Both the position numbers and the translations under genes were made by a program. A stretch of 64,000 bases of DNA, taken from positions 3,162,001 to 3,226,000 of the forward strand of contig RQOL01000531.1 of the NCBI GenBank assembly GCA_013076295.1, written 5' to 3'. The notes beneath the pieces were generated by a model that did not search any database, was not told where the DNA came from, and worked only from the letters and a program-made list of their open reading frames with translations. Positions 23,201-41,462 of the stretch are shown piece by piece. The stretch comes from Sanderia malayensis (Eukaryota > Cnidaria > Scyphozoa > Semaeostomeae > Pelagiidae). Numbering within the stretch: position 1 is the stretch's first letter; every line of letters begins with the position of its first letter.

Positions 23201-25263
23201 TACTTGTGATTGGAACTCTAACTTGCTCCTACTTCTACTTGCAAACCGAATACAAAACAAACTGAAAGACGTCCAGTGCTGACGCTAACCAAGAAAGAAG
23301 ATACGTGGATAATAAACTCCATCAATAGCGTATGCTTTGTTCTTTGTTACAACTTCTTCCTGATAATAGAACATGTATTCGATTAATATCACAGCAATCT
23401 CGTGTCCGTCCAGTTGGCATTCAAAAGTCAATGCGATTGCAGGAGAAATATGGCCACATACCTCTGTGTTAATCATGATAAAATCTTTGCTCATTTCAAT
23501 AAGTTCTTTCGACTCAGCAATCTTTGGTTTGAGTCCTAAAAAATACCAAATCAATGTTGCATAAATTAATCATTAGTATAGTTATGAAATATAATATCCA
23601 TTTAAAAAATATGTTTCTTGATTTGATCTTAAAAAAGGATCTAAGGGATATTAAAGTACGATATTAAGTTAAACTGACTTTGGCAAGAAGAGCACCAGTC
23701 TTGGTGAATAATCATCATGATTGGCTTTCCACTGGAAAATAAACATAATTATTATAAATTATTACCAAGCAAGGAGTTGCCTATTAATGAAAGGACGTCA
23801 GAAATTGTGCAATACTCACGTGTTTTTTGCCTCTGCTAAACCATCCGCATAATCCAGCCAAGCATAATCTTTTCCAAATCCATTGTCAAGTGACAATTTA
23901 GCGAGAGCTTTCTTCATGCTTTCAACAACTGAAAAATCAAATTTTTACCATAATCATCATGAGAATAACGATAATTAAAATCATGATAATTATCATTCAT
24001 AATTATCATAATCATCATAATCATCGAGTATTTTCTCAGCAATTTTCATCAATTTAAATGTGTTAGTACCTTTGTCAGCTTTCTTGTAGAAATATCGAGT
24101 TTTATCTCCTCCATTAGTAATACCTGTCAAAACTTTTCCTTTGGAATCTGTTATGAAAATTGAAATAATCACAGAGATTGAAGATCTAACGCATTCGAAG
24201 GTATCTGCCATTATGTAACACACACTTTCTCATGACATCAAGCTGAAACACCCGAAGATATAAATTTTTAATTACCTTGGAAAATGATCTTTGGTGCATA
24301 CTTTCCATCAATATCGTACTTATTATCAAGTGGTGTGCTATCATCCTAAAACAACAAGATTGTTTTATATTAAATGAATAAATAAAGTAATCAGGAAAAT
24401 AAGAAGATGAAATGAAAATCTGTTAAGCATATATATAATAATTGTGAAATGCCTACCAAAGCTGCGGCCATATGGAACAGTTTGCTTAATTCCTTGAACT
24501 CCTCGTTGGCATTCAAAGATTTTGCCAGTTCTAAAAAAAATATTCAGAATGACTGAGCTGACGGCGATCACATAGAAGCGGTTCAAGCAAAATTTAAAGT
24601 GACACACGAGAATACACAGAAACCAAAAGACCATAAGTCAATTGATACCAGAAGAAATAGCAAAGAGACTGATCAACGAAGTTACGTGTTGGTACACACG
24701 TACACATGGGACCTATTTGCTGATTCTGTCCCATCAATGGTACAAAAATAACGATAAAATATTGGGACAGAATAAAACTTACTTTTGCATGGTTTGCACC
24801 AATTTTTTCCGATGAAAATCAACACCAACTTCTTGCTGCAATACAAATGCATTTCATGATAAAATTACAAACTTATGTCAGCTGGGGTTAAAAGAAAAAA
24901 TAGGAAAAATAAAAGGGAAAAATGTTAGAAAATTGTCTTACTCTTGTTCTGCGCCTTCTACAGCGAATTCCAATTTTTTCCAAGCGACATCTTTACTCAA
25001 TTCAACTGGCTCGGTATCTTTAAAAAATAAAAAGAAATGGAGTGAATTATATGAAAAATTTTAACATATTACAAATGAATTCAAGTTTAAGACAGTACTC
25101 TGGCGATTTGAAGTTAGCAGAAGTCACGCTTTCCATATCACATAATTCATTTTATTCAAACTTTACTTTATTAATACCAAAATACCTTTCTTCTTTTCTT
25201 CCTTAGTTTGGCAAATTCCAAAAACAGCAAACGCAAGAGCAAATAAACAGAGAATTCTCGCCA
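17267..25263 (-). CDS. Six-domain TXNDC12-like thioredoxin protein of the ER lumen (KDEL)
   Basis: The protein starts MARILCLFALAFAVFGICQT, a signal peptide, and ends KKEGKDEL before the stop, an ER-retrieval signal. Between them are six tandem thioredoxin-fold domains of the TXNDC12/ERp18 type. Each is spread over about five exons with the same layout: active-site strand, helix, YDIDGxYxPRIxF strand, then a (DS)xGKV segment. Active sites, 5' to 3': CKPC (about 24800), CSSC (23690), CGAC (22550), CSFS (20880), CSAC (19530) and CPAC (18410). Domain 3 is closest to the consensus (KKPMVLIIHKSYCGACKG). Domain 4 lacks the second cysteine. Likely role: disulfide exchange in the secretory pathway (inference from family). 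Vertebrate TXNDC12 has a single such domain, so the array is expanded by internal duplication. An ERSE-II-like motif lies about 106 bp upstream. Confidence 0.88.
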
Positions 25264-25368
25264 TTTCGAAACAGTCCGTGAAAAAACAGTCCTTCGAAAA
25301 AAGATTCAAGTTATCGAATGAGTCAAGACATGATCAAGTCATGAAAGCGTGGCTCAACTGGTACACCA

Positions 25369-25379
25369 CGTGGTACAAT
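25369..25379 (-). promoter_or_regulatory. ERSE-II-like element upstream of the six-thioredoxin gene
   Basis: In the gene's sense orientation it reads ATTGTACCACG, one mismatch from the ER stress response element II consensus ATTGGNCCACG. It overlaps the palindrome CCACGTGG and starts about 106 bp upstream of the ATG. Its position suits control by ATF6/XBP1, but a single motif match can be chance. Confidence 0.4.
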
Positions 25380-26265
25380 TCTATTCAACTTCAGCTGGTT
25401 GACACAGGTATGGCAAGACAAAGAACAATAGAAAAACGTTACCCCTTTCATTTAATATAACTGACAGTGATCAAAAGGCCCCATAAACTGGTCGGTACCT
25501 GTAATTATTTCATGCCATTCCAAAGGATTTATAACGTGCTATCATGAATGATTCTCAAATCGCAGATGGCATTTGTGCCTCATGTTTTAGACACCGATAA
25601 TATTCGCGTGGTAATCGAAATGCAAGAAGATATATATCACAAATCCAGCCCCTTAAACGTATAGAAACGATGGTAGTTTGTTTTATCATATAAAGCGTCC
25701 AGACATTAGCAATGCTGCTATTCAATTCAATTCCAATGCTTATCAAGCCGGCCACAAAATCACTGATAATACCAAAGTGCGAGTCATCAAATGGTATTAA
25801 GGCTCTTACCAGACAAAGAGCAGCGTTTTTGTTCAACTTTCATCAATCTGGCGCATCAGTATACTATCCCTAGAGTAGAAAATTGAATTGTTAAATCAAC
25901 AGGATTACTCTGATGGAAGTGAGTCGATTTATCCAGTGATGGTATTCATTGAAAGGCTCGAAACATTCATAAACCTTGACAGAAACATACGATTAAAAAC
26001 ATAACACTAAAGAATTCACATCTCCAAATGTAATAATAATGATAATAATACAAATACACAACACGACATAAATCTATGACGTCATAATGACGTCATCCTA
26101 AGCACTCTATACGATACTTCTACGTCATTGTTACCAAGCTGTGCCCAAATCTTATAAAAAACTGAATGAATTTGAAGGTCTTTATATTTCATTTATGTTT
26201 CCAATTATCAATATGAGATCGCTGAATGTTGTTCTCTTTCGATGTTACGTTGATTCGTTTGTTAC
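25380..26265. other. Intergenic, no gene seen
   Basis: About 0.9 kb between the start of the thioredoxin gene and the HSPA9 stop codon, both on the minus strand. Short open frames here show no recognisable similarity. Around 26080-26100 there are two GACGTCAT motifs (CRE-like), which would be in the HSPA9 3' region. Confidence 0.5.
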
Positions 26266-31690
<5,425 letters not shown>

Positions 31691-31750
31691 AATTTTCAGT
31701 TGTTATTTCAGGGCAAAAGATTGCCTTACTGTGAATAAAGTGGCTTAATA

Positions 31751-31936
31751 ATGCAACGCGAGGGCACCACGTTTTTTGCAGCGAAAAAAAGAACCACGAT
31801 GATGAAATTTCCATCCTTCTTTTACGACGCTGTTCATATCGAGGCTCCATCATACAGAGGCTCTCTTGCATCAGCTTCAGCAAAGAAAGTTCCAGAACAT
31901 TTTGAAAACATTGAAAGAGCTTTTGCAGTTAAATAA
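31751..31936 (+). CDS. Possible small protein divergent from HSPA9
   Basis: A 61-codon frame, or 45 codons from the second of two adjacent ATGs (31799), starting only 60-110 bp from the HSPA9 ATG on the opposite strand. The inner part reads MKFPSFFYDAVHIEAPSYRG and ends before TAA at 31934. Codons are not low-complexity. I do not recognise the sequence. It could be a genuine micropeptide using the shared promoter or a chance frame. Confidence 0.2.
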   Translation: MQREGTTFFAAKKRTTMMKFPSFFYDAVHIEAPSYRGSLASASAKKVPEHFENIERAFAVK

Positions 31937-32133
31937 CTATACCGTTAAAGTTTAAAGGTAATAATGATTATAAAATGCATAAAATTGAACAGTGATTTAA
32001 AAAGAAACAGGGCTGATGGTCTGAAGAAAAATAAACTCGAATTTAATCGAAAATAAACAAAACGATCTGATCTGAATAGCAACCATTAATTCATTTTAAA
32101 CAAAAAATTAAAAACAATTGAAAATTATTTGTG

Positions 32134-35100
32134 CTACCTTTTCTTATCCAGATGCATAAAATTAAAACAGTTCTTTTTCCAATTTGATAATACGTTCTTA
32201 CTGACAATTCTATTGACACTAGTTCGTATCAAACTTTCGATATGCTCTTGCAAAGTACGTATCTTCTCACGATCGATAAATATCGCCTCGTATCTATAGC
32301 TGCAAATGAAAAATATGAGTCGCCTAAAAACATCTAGCTTATTAATTGAAAGTAAAGTAATTATATGCAAGCATTATTACCTCATCCATAGGTACAGGTC
32401 GAAGATATCATGCACTGATTCAAGTCGCTCTAAATCATCCAATGAGCGTGGCTTCTTAGGTGGCCAGCCAATGATATTCTTCATAACATTTTCATCAATT
32501 GCTTTGCCTTCGCTAAAGTAATGACCAATCTAAAACACAATATTTCTATCAATTCATATTGCACTACCATGAGCCCTTGCGAGTACATATTAGATTCATA
32601 GGCAGGGCAATGGCTGTGAATTATAGAATCAACGATTTTCTGCAAGATTTTAATTATTAGAAATAATTTTTGGAGCAACATCATAGCCAACTTACCTTGA
32701 TAGTGGATGTAATGACTTGTGAAGATCTATTTGTCCTGTCTGTGGTTGCAGAACATAATGCGTAACGTTCTCTCAACGTTAAAGGTATATGCTCTATTGC
32801 TTTGGCAATATTCTGATATAAAATCAAGGTATTATAACACATTAAAGAGTATAGATGCCAAAAAATACGATATAACATTTATTGATTCAAAAGATATCTC
32901 ATTCTTACCTTCAAATGTTCAATGTCACACATGAAATAGCTATCATCTAGTTTTGCAAATTTGACAAAATTTTCCTGCAAAACAGTAAATGAAATATACT
33001 TTAGAACAAAATGAAAAGCTGAAATAGCGAGTACAGTAACTAAGTCGCAGATGCTGATCTTATATGTCGCAGATGTGATTATCTTATATCCTATCTCTAT
33101 GAAACTCACAAAGAGGTCAGCTAAGGTTGCCTTTGGCAACAAGTGCGAAATTAATTCGATTTGCTCAAATGTAGGACGAATGCCAGCTTTCTGAAATAAA
33201 ATAAAAGATATACAAATAAAAATCAAAAGGAACTTGCAAAGTTATCATAGTTAATTAGACCGAACTCTATAAGGTTACAAGTCTTCCATATCCATCGTTG
33301 ACTGAGCTTTTCCAATCTTAGCTTAGGCTATTCATGACGTATCAAGCATTCTTTACGCTCCCATTTTGGGCCAGCGTGGACTTGCTACAAGTCTCTCTCG
33401 CTGAAAAACGGAAGAAGGGAAAAGCGAGAGAGACTTGTAACAAGTCCAGACCAGCGTAAAAAGGATAAATGGAGCTAATGGACCACTTAATTATGGACCA
33501 CTAATGAGCTAATTCAATGAATTACTTTCAGAGACAAGGAAAGATGGGTGATAAATGGCTTAAAAACAAACTTCGACATCTTCCGATGGAGATGAAATTA
33601 ATTCGTGCAAATGAAGAAGATCTCTTTCGTGTAAACTATTGCAGGAGAAACAAATAATAATAAATTAACAATCATGCAAGAAAATAAAACAGCATCAATA
33701 TATTTACCGGAACTTTAATTAAATTAAATTATTTAATTAAAGCCAGAACTTACGTGGTAACGTAGCCTTGCGAATATTCAGTTGCAAAACGCCCAGCTCT
33801 TCCGGCAATTTGCTTCGCATGATAAGAAGGTAGATCTATCATTTGTTGTCCATCAAACTTTCTCAACGAATCAAATATCAGCCTTTTAATGCTCCTGGAA
33901 CCAATAAGAGTATTCGTAAATACAGTTTCACTCTTATACTTCATTGTTATTATAATTCATGAGTTATAGTTTCGGTTACAATGAAAATAGCTTACAAATT
34001 GATGCCCATTCCAATGGCATCAGATGCAACCAAAATGCAATGTTCGTCGTTTGGATCATTGAATTTTCGCGCTTGTTCAAGCCGAACACCTACATATTAC
34101 AAAAATCTAGTGAGGAGAAGTGGCATGAGATTGCAGATTAAGTTCGAATGAGATTGCAGATTAAGTTCAGACAATATTGCAGATGAAGTTTGCATAAGAT
34201 TCCAGATTAAGTTTGCATGAAATTGCAGCATGCATTTCTGAGATTAAAGTTAAAGTTTGCATATCTACGATTTGGTACTTACTTGGCGGTAAACCTCCAT
34301 AAATAACGGAGCATTTCAAACGAGTCCTTTTTTCAATTTCCGTTTTGATTCTAAATATCTTCTGACGTGAAAATGCTACCACACAATCACCTGGTTTTAC
34401 TGATTTCAAACTTCCTGAAAACAAGATCACGGCATAACAATTACACAAGTATAATAAATAGGAAAACAATGATTGAAACATGGTTTCAAAGCCCTCATTC
34501 TTCATCGCGCTGAACAGTTTACATAAAAATACGAAAGAAGTTGTGATTCATACCAATGCTTTTCTTAAGAAGGTGCAAAGGAGTTAATCTTTTGTATTCT
34601 CGAACTTCAAATTCATCTCCAGTTGATTTAATAAGAGATTTGATTAAATTTTCAGCTGCAGGTTCCCCACACACATGAATCTCTTTTGCTGGGATTCCTT
34701 GTAATAAAATGAAACACAATAAAAGATATTATATTTCAATAATACATCTTCAAAGAATATTATTTGGAAAAAGTGTTCAAATTTTACCTAAAAAAGCACT
34801 TGTCCAGCCCCATCCACGATCTTTGTCTCTTAATAACTGAATTTCATCAATCACAGCGCAATCATCTAAAAATGTTTTTAAAACAAAGTTTCAATGATTA
34901 CATGGCCTGAGAGCTTTCCATCTTCGTCCTATTCAATCTCATCTTTAGAAATGTGTGAACGTACTTACAGAATTCTGCATTTTTGCACATTTCAACAGTA
35001 CATGCCACGTGACTTGATGGTTCCAACTCACTTCTGGCCCAGAGTCTTTGCTCTCCAGTCAGCATATCACAAAAAATTCCCTTCGAAAACAAAAAATATC

Positions 35101-36263
35101 AACTTCATTCACTCAATACACAAGAAACTGTCAATAACAGGACACAATAGAGAGGTGTGAAAATTTATTTCCTACATTGTTATTAGTTCTTTCGTAAACT
35201 TCAGCTGCTAGCATTCTAAGAGGTCCACCATAAATACCAGTATTTGATTCCTCAAACCGTCGAAGAGCATGATGAGTTTTTCCACTGTTTGTTGGACCAG
35301 CATGGAAAATTATTCTTCTCTTCATGCCTCTGGCTGTTATGAACCAATTTTCAGGACTTTTTAAATTTGTAATTACTTTTAGTTCCTCAAAAATCTCTGT
35401 GACAGGGTATCGTTGCTTCACAAAGTTATAGAAACACACAAATAAGTCATCTAATTTTTCTAAAATAATACAAAAGCAGATAATTAGACAAAGTCTAGAT
35501 GAAGAAAATTCATTTTCCTTCAGATTGAGTGGATTTGATCCTTACCATTACTTGTATCAAAATTTTGCAAAACAAACTTCATTGTGTCTTCTACCTCATG
35601 TTCACTCCAAATTTCAACCTTGAACTGTTTAGAAGCCTCATCAAATAATTTCTCTAGAATTTGAAGAAAAAAATGCATTGTCCAAGTGTAAGAAGATAAT
35701 TGGTCTTCCTGTGCAATAAATAAGAGACAAAACAAAATCAATATAATTGTTACCATCCAATCCATGTGACTTCATTTTCTTAGACATATGTGCTTTATTA
35801 CTATTGAATTGTTTTAAAAACCTCGAAATTTGCTCTGAAATATCAACGAAGATCAAAGTAATAAGTAAAAAGTAAAAAGGTTTTGTGCCAACTCTTAACT
35901 ATGTTATGTTTTAAAAATTATATACTTACTCTTTGTGACTGCTTTTTCGCTATGCATTATTTTATTTTTGCCGCGAACGTCTGTTTTCTGTTCATTTTTC
36001 CTTTTAATATTTGGCAAGATTGAATAATCAATATATTCACGGCTTTCGGATAAATAATATGCAGTTGTAGTGTAATTATTTGCAAATAATCTTGGTCCAC
36101 TTTTCACAGCAATGCCACATCTTCCTTTCCGAAACTTTTCTAAATTGCCATTATTTGTCGAAAAATGTGCATCAATATAAAATAAAAGCTTGACTGTTTT
36201 CTTTGTATGAGAGGATTTCATTCTTTGCAGCGGAAAATTAAAAATATTCAGCATCCTTTTCAT
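32134..36263 (-). CDS. SUPV3L1: ATP-dependent RNA helicase SUV3, mitochondrial
   Basis: Mitochondrial SF2 helicase that unwinds RNA for degradation. The N-terminus is basic with Ser/Thr ([20 protein letters not shown]), consistent with import. Motifs appear in order: Walker [13 protein letters not shown] (about 35265-35300), then [21 protein letters not shown] and [10 protein letters not shown]. The Walker B box is [19 protein letters not shown] (about 34800-34860), followed by [24 protein letters not shown] and [23 protein letters not shown] (about 34000-34040) and [20 protein letters not shown] (about 33755-33815) complete the core. The SUV3 C-terminal domain follows ([35 protein letters not shown]). 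It stops soon afterwards at LDKKR, without the long Ser/Lys tail of the human protein. It is tandem with CCT7 (413 bp upstream) and HSPA9 (443 bp downstream). Confidence 0.93.
33352..33464. repeat. Short inverted-repeat (MITE-like) hairpin
   Basis: Left arm GACTTGCTACAAGTCTCTCT and right arm AGAGAGACTTGTAACAAGTC are inverse complements apart from one base, and both outer ends carry TTTACGCT or its complement. About 110 bp, in a SUPV3L1 intron. No target duplication was confirmed. Confidence 0.55.
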
Positions 36264-36676
36264 TCACCTCAGCTGTGCTGCGAGGGGAGAATGGCCTAAA
36301 AATTATATCATTATCAAGTATTGTTTCCAAATATCATATTCAATTTATCTGTTCGAATTATGACAAATTGATGCCTCTAAAGCTTCGTATAACCATTTAT
36401 CTAATGGCTGAAGACCATAAACATTGAAACATATTTATATTAAATTTTACTTCTGGCTTACGATCAGCAAGCACCAAGCCAAATAAAATTGTCACATGGT
36501 AAATATGAAGGAAAAAGTGGGAGGTACTGAAGAGCCATTTCCCATGTGACCAGCAAGATACAAAAAATACAACATTTGATACAACTACTAATTGTCGTAA
36601 ATAAAGATTTTAATTAACATACGACAATTTAAATAAGTTTGAGGAATAGAAGCTTGATAGATTGTTTTGCATGTTC

Positions 36677-39600
36677 TTATCTCATTCCTGGTCTTCCAGG
36701 CATTCCACCAGGTGGAGGTGGTTCAATATTTGCTTTTGGATTTTTAACAGTTTCATCAACAGATAGAATTAAGCAGCACGCCTCAGATGCTGCAGTTATT
36801 GCATTTATCTTCACGATCGCTGGTTCCCAAACAAATGCCTCAAAGTTATCAGAAATATCTTCCTTGTTGATGTCAACACCATGCCACATCCCACCTGCAG
36901 TAGATAATACAAGACAACATAAGAAATATATTCAATAATCCGTGCTTAAAATGCTGCAGATATTGCATTAAAAGTTGTATCAATACCGTATTTTTTAATC
37001 CTCAAAATGATGGATTAATTATGATAACATTGTACAAAGGTGCTGACCTGCTGAATGCTTTTGTCTGAGTTTATTGAGGATGTTAGTTGAATCAAATCCT
37101 GCGTTATCGCACAATTGTCTTGGAATAACTTCAAATGCTTTTGCCATGGCTGCAATTAGAAGTTGTTCCTTGCCAGCAATTGTTCTGGAATGTTCTCGCA
37201 AATGACGACTTAGCTCCATCTCAATTGCACCGCCGCCTGCAACCACTGCATCATTCTAAAATTAAATCATCAATTATCAGATTAGTATTAGCACCAATGT
37301 TATATAACAGTATGAAACTTTGGCACCTACAATCGATCAAATGAAATATGAAGCCAAAATAAAATGACACCTTTAATGCTCTTCGAACAATCATGATGGC
37401 ATCATGTAATGATCTTTCTGTCTCTTCCATGAATTGTTCTGCACCACCACGAAGTATAAAGGTGCATGTTTTTGCATTTGAACAACCAGTGAAAACATTG
37501 TATCTGGCAAAACAACATAATCAACGAGTTAGGATAAGCTATGGCCCACTACAAACACATCACTTGCCTACGCTATCTAGCAAGATCTCAGAACACTTTC
37601 CACATTATCAACACATGAAATTATGAGTGTGAACAGCAATAAAGAAAATCATCATTGATCTTGATGCCATTCTATTATAACCCAGTTCTGGATAATATTT
37701 TTAACGTTATTTACCGCTCTCCTCCAATCTGTATTTCTTCAAAATCTTCACACGTTCCTAATACGGATCCTGTTAAATTTTGAGCTGATGTTTGTATTGC
37801 ACCGCCACAGGCTTTCATCGTTCTTTTCAAATCTTCTTCAACAACACGTCCAGCACAAAAGATGTCTCTACAATTCCAAGTTAAGCATTCATCAGTCTTC
37901 AGACCAAACTCAATATTATACCATTCGATGCAAAGAATGAAGCCAGACATACCTATCTGCAAAATATTGAGTAGCAACATCGCCAATTGGCAACTTTGAT
38001 AAGACCACTTTTGCTCCGCTTTTCACAATGTTATCTAACTTCTCATACAATATATTCCATTCGGCATCAACAATATTCTGATATTCCTTTTAGGTAAACA
38101 AAAAATTAATTAATATTTTTGAAACATAATTCCCTTTGTAACTACAGTAACATTTCATGAAGCTGTATTGATAATAAAGTTAGAGAGCCTACCTCTACAC
38201 TATCAACTCTAATTTCAGCATTTGTCTTTTCTGCTTTCAGTTCAAGTTCAATATTCAAAAGAGCAATCTTTGGATTTTTGTACTTCTTTGGCTGCATTTC
38301 AAAACCAGCATACGAAAATGTTTTCTTAAAAGCGACGCCTAACACCAAAGATGAATCCTAAAAGAGAGAATGCTCAATTATTTTCCATCCTGGATAATCT
38401 ATAAAGTATAATACAAAGTTAGAAAGCAAAGAGATGAATAAATTACCTGCAAAGCTCCGCCGGGAACTTTCTTAGTTCCAATCATATTTAATGGAAGCAA
38501 TTCATCAAGATGTAAGACGGCATCAACAACAAGTTTGCTGAAGAAATCTTTATGACGTGCGACAAGTTTTGAGCTCATAGCAGTCGCAGCACAACACTCC
38601 AATAGATTTCTCATTTCTCTGCAATATCAAACAACTTGCATTACATGCCATAAAATCCCCCATCTATAAAGCCCCCTTTTTAAAATGAGAGTTTGAACTG
38701 AGCCCCTACTTTTCAAGTGAACAAATTAAGACTGATCAAACCATAAAAGCTCATAAAAAGTGCTTTGGAATTACACTACATGAACATTTTTGTGAAGTAT
38801 ATTTGAGAGCCATATCAAGCCTCCCTCTATGAGCTCAAAAGTTAAACTAGTCCCCCAGGGCTCAATAAAATCTTTTATGGTACATTTTTTATGCTATGGT
38901 ACATTCGAAATATAAGTGGCTTTGAATATTTTCATGATCACATACAATTCATTATTCTTCTTTATCTTCACTGCAATCTCTTTTATCCTTGAAACAGCCT
39001 GAAAATACAATTACATTGGTATAAAGCTAAGGTGGATATCTATCACAATGCAAAACAAAGTTAACAACTTGTTACTCTGCTAAAATGTAAATACTGAATA
39101 AAAATAAAATATACCATGTTGGTTGCTTTTCTGTAAGCTTTTATTGCGGCTTGTGGATGTACACCTTCTTCAACTAACGATTTTATTTGTTTCAAAAACT
39201 CTACAGCAAGTAAAACAACACTGGTTGTGCCATCTCCAACCTGATGAAAAATAATACAGCTCGTAAACAACACAATTTTTTCTACAACATTAATTTAAGC
39301 AACGTTCTAATAGTTACTTGGGAAGTAAACCAACAGCATATTTCGTCTTACCTCCGCATCTTGAGATTTGGCGATATCAACCAAGGTTTTTGCTGCCGGG
39401 TGAACAATTTCTAACAATCTTATTATCGTTGCACCGTCGTTTGAAATTGTTGCCTTTCCTGTGAAAATTAACAAAAACACTTTAGAAGATATTCTTGTTT
39501 CCATTAAAAAGTGGCCAGCAATATTCGTAAGACACAATCTATAACAGCAAGCAATACGCGAAGACAAAAAACATAATGAACGCTGGCCTAAGAAGGTGAA

Positions 39601-39977
39601 TTGAAGGGGAGTGGCACGATACCTTGTGCATCAACGACCAGTTTATCCATCCCTCTTGGCCCAAGCGTAGTCCTGATAGCATCTCCAACTACTTGACAGG
39701 CATTTATATTGCTTACTAATTGTGGTACTCCTTGAGATGTATCGGTGCCTTCTTTGAGGAGTATAATTTGAGGTTGCTGCAGAAGGAAGGATGGGGAAGC
39801 AGCCGTTACACATTTATATATTTAAACTTTTAGGCAATCTATATCTTAGCAAAAAGAAAAATAGAGCTGCTAAATTACAAAACTAATAAAAAGTGTAATG
39901 GTAACTACAGTTAGTCGATTGACTAGGATATATAAACTTACTAGGCCACCTGGATACATCATTTTCCCTGCCGCCAT
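36677..39977 (-). CDS. CCT7: T-complex protein 1 subunit eta
   Basis: Subunit of the cytosolic CCT/TRiC chaperonin that folds actin, tubulin and WD-repeat proteins. The start is at 39977 ([12 protein letters not shown]), followed by [40 protein letters not shown] and [40 protein letters not shown] is at about 39130-39240. The apical domain includes [20 protein letters not shown] and [20 protein letters not shown]. Later exons give [50 protein letters not shown] and [20 protein letters not shown]. The C-terminus is Pro/Gly-rich ([10 protein letters not shown]), where human CCT7 has an Arg/Gly tail. All ATP-site motifs (GPRG, GDGTT, GGGAIE) are present. It shares a divergent promoter with CDC23. 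Confidence 0.96.
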
Positions 39978-40069
39978 CTTGTTGCCTTTCTAAGAAACTT
40001 CTGGAAGAAAATGCAATGCAATGCAATGCAAAGGCCAATCCCGTCCAGCTGCACCGCTGCCGCATGGCC

Positions 40070-41290
40070 TTAGATGCGGAGGAGACAACAAAGCCCGTCA
40101 CAGAGGCTCCTGCGCAATACCAAAATTTACGCTGCTGCGCATCCTGACAACACTTCTCCTCCGCATACCCTAACCCTAACCCTAACCCTAACCCTAAGCC
40201 TAAGGCCAATGCCTCAGCCATTAAAGACACCATTACGTCATATATGCTCCTGCGCAGTACCAATAAATACGCTACTGCGCATTCTCACCACCTTTCTCCT
40301 CCGCTAACCCTAACCCTAACCCTAAGCTTAACCCTAAGGCCAATGCCTCAGCCACTATGGATACCCATACGTCATATATGCTCCTGCGCAGTACCAATAA
40401 ATACGCTACTGCGCATTTTCACCATCTTTCTCCTCCGCTAACCCTAACACTAAGCCTAACCCTAAGGCCAATGCCTCGGCCACTATAGATACCCATACGT
40501 CATATATGCTCCTGCGCAGTACCAATAAATACGCTACTGCGCATTCTCACCACCTTTCTCCTCCGCTAATCCTAACCCTAAGCCTAACCCTAAGGCCAAT
40601 GCCTCGGCCACTATAGATACCCATACGCCATATATGCTCCTGCGCAGTACCAATAAATACGCTACTGCGCATTCTCACCACCTTTCTCCTCCGCTAACCC
40701 TAACACTAAGCCTAACCCTAAGGCCAATGCCTCGGCCACTATAGATACCCATACGTCATATATGCTCCTGCGCAGTACCAATAAATACGCTACTGCGCAT
40801 TCTCACCACCTTTCTCCTCCGCTAATCCTAACCCTAAGCCTAACCCTAAGGCCAATGCCTCGGCCACTATGGATACCCATACGTCATATATGCTCCTGCG
40901 CAGTACCAATAAATACGCTACTGCGCATTCTCACCACCTTTCTCCTCCGCTAACCCTAACCCTAACCCTAACCCTGAGGCCAATCCCTCAGCCACTATGG
41001 ATACCCATACGTCATATACGCTCCTGCGCAGTTCCAATAAATACGCTACTGCGCATTCTGGCCACCTTTCTCCTCCGCACAGGCTAACCCTAAACCTAAC
41101 CCTAACCCTAAGGCCAATGCTTCACCCATTAAAGACACCATTACGTCAAATACGCTCCTGCGCAGTACCAACTGTTAGGCCAATGCGCATACTGACCACC
41201 GTTCTCCTCCCCATGATGTACGCTAGCGACCCCAACCCTAACCCCAACCCAACCCTGAGGCCAATGCCTCCCTCTGCCATCAAGGATATT
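40070..41290. repeat. Telomere-repeat satellite array 2 (about nine units)
   Basis: About nine tandem units of 125-132 bp. Each has TACGTCATATA or a variant, then CTCCTGCGCAGTACCAATAA and TACGCTACTGCGCATTCTCA, then CACCTTTCTCCTCCGC, a block of CCCTAA repeats, and GGCCAATGCCTC. Unit landmarks fall near 40108, 40250, 40381, 40510, 40638, 40766, 40892, 41023 and 41154. The central units are most alike, typical of an array homogenised by unequal exchange. It lies between CCT7 (ATG 39977) and CDC23 (ATG 41463), so it is most of the divergent promoter. It produces spurious LTLTLTL-type open frames. Confidence 0.9.
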
Positions 41291-41462
41291 GTGACTTGAT
41301 ATAGGCTCTCGTGTTGCGAGCGCATTTTGACCCACTCGTTTCTCAGTTTTCGTTACTCGCACTTCCTCGTTTTATGCAATTCTCGGTAAAGTTTTTTTTT
41401 TATCGGTAAAGTCACTGGTATCGTCGCCAACCATAAAAGTTAGCGGGAAATTTGTCGCAGTA

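Noticed and set aside
26025..26110. Regulatory GACGTCAT cluster for HSPA9
   Set aside because: It is downstream of the HSPA9 stop codon and far from the next start, so no clear promoter role.
40074..41299. Several overlapping plus-strand frames reading LTLTLTLRPMPQPL
   Set aside because: They are translations of the telomere-repeat satellite, with the same peptide recurring each unit.
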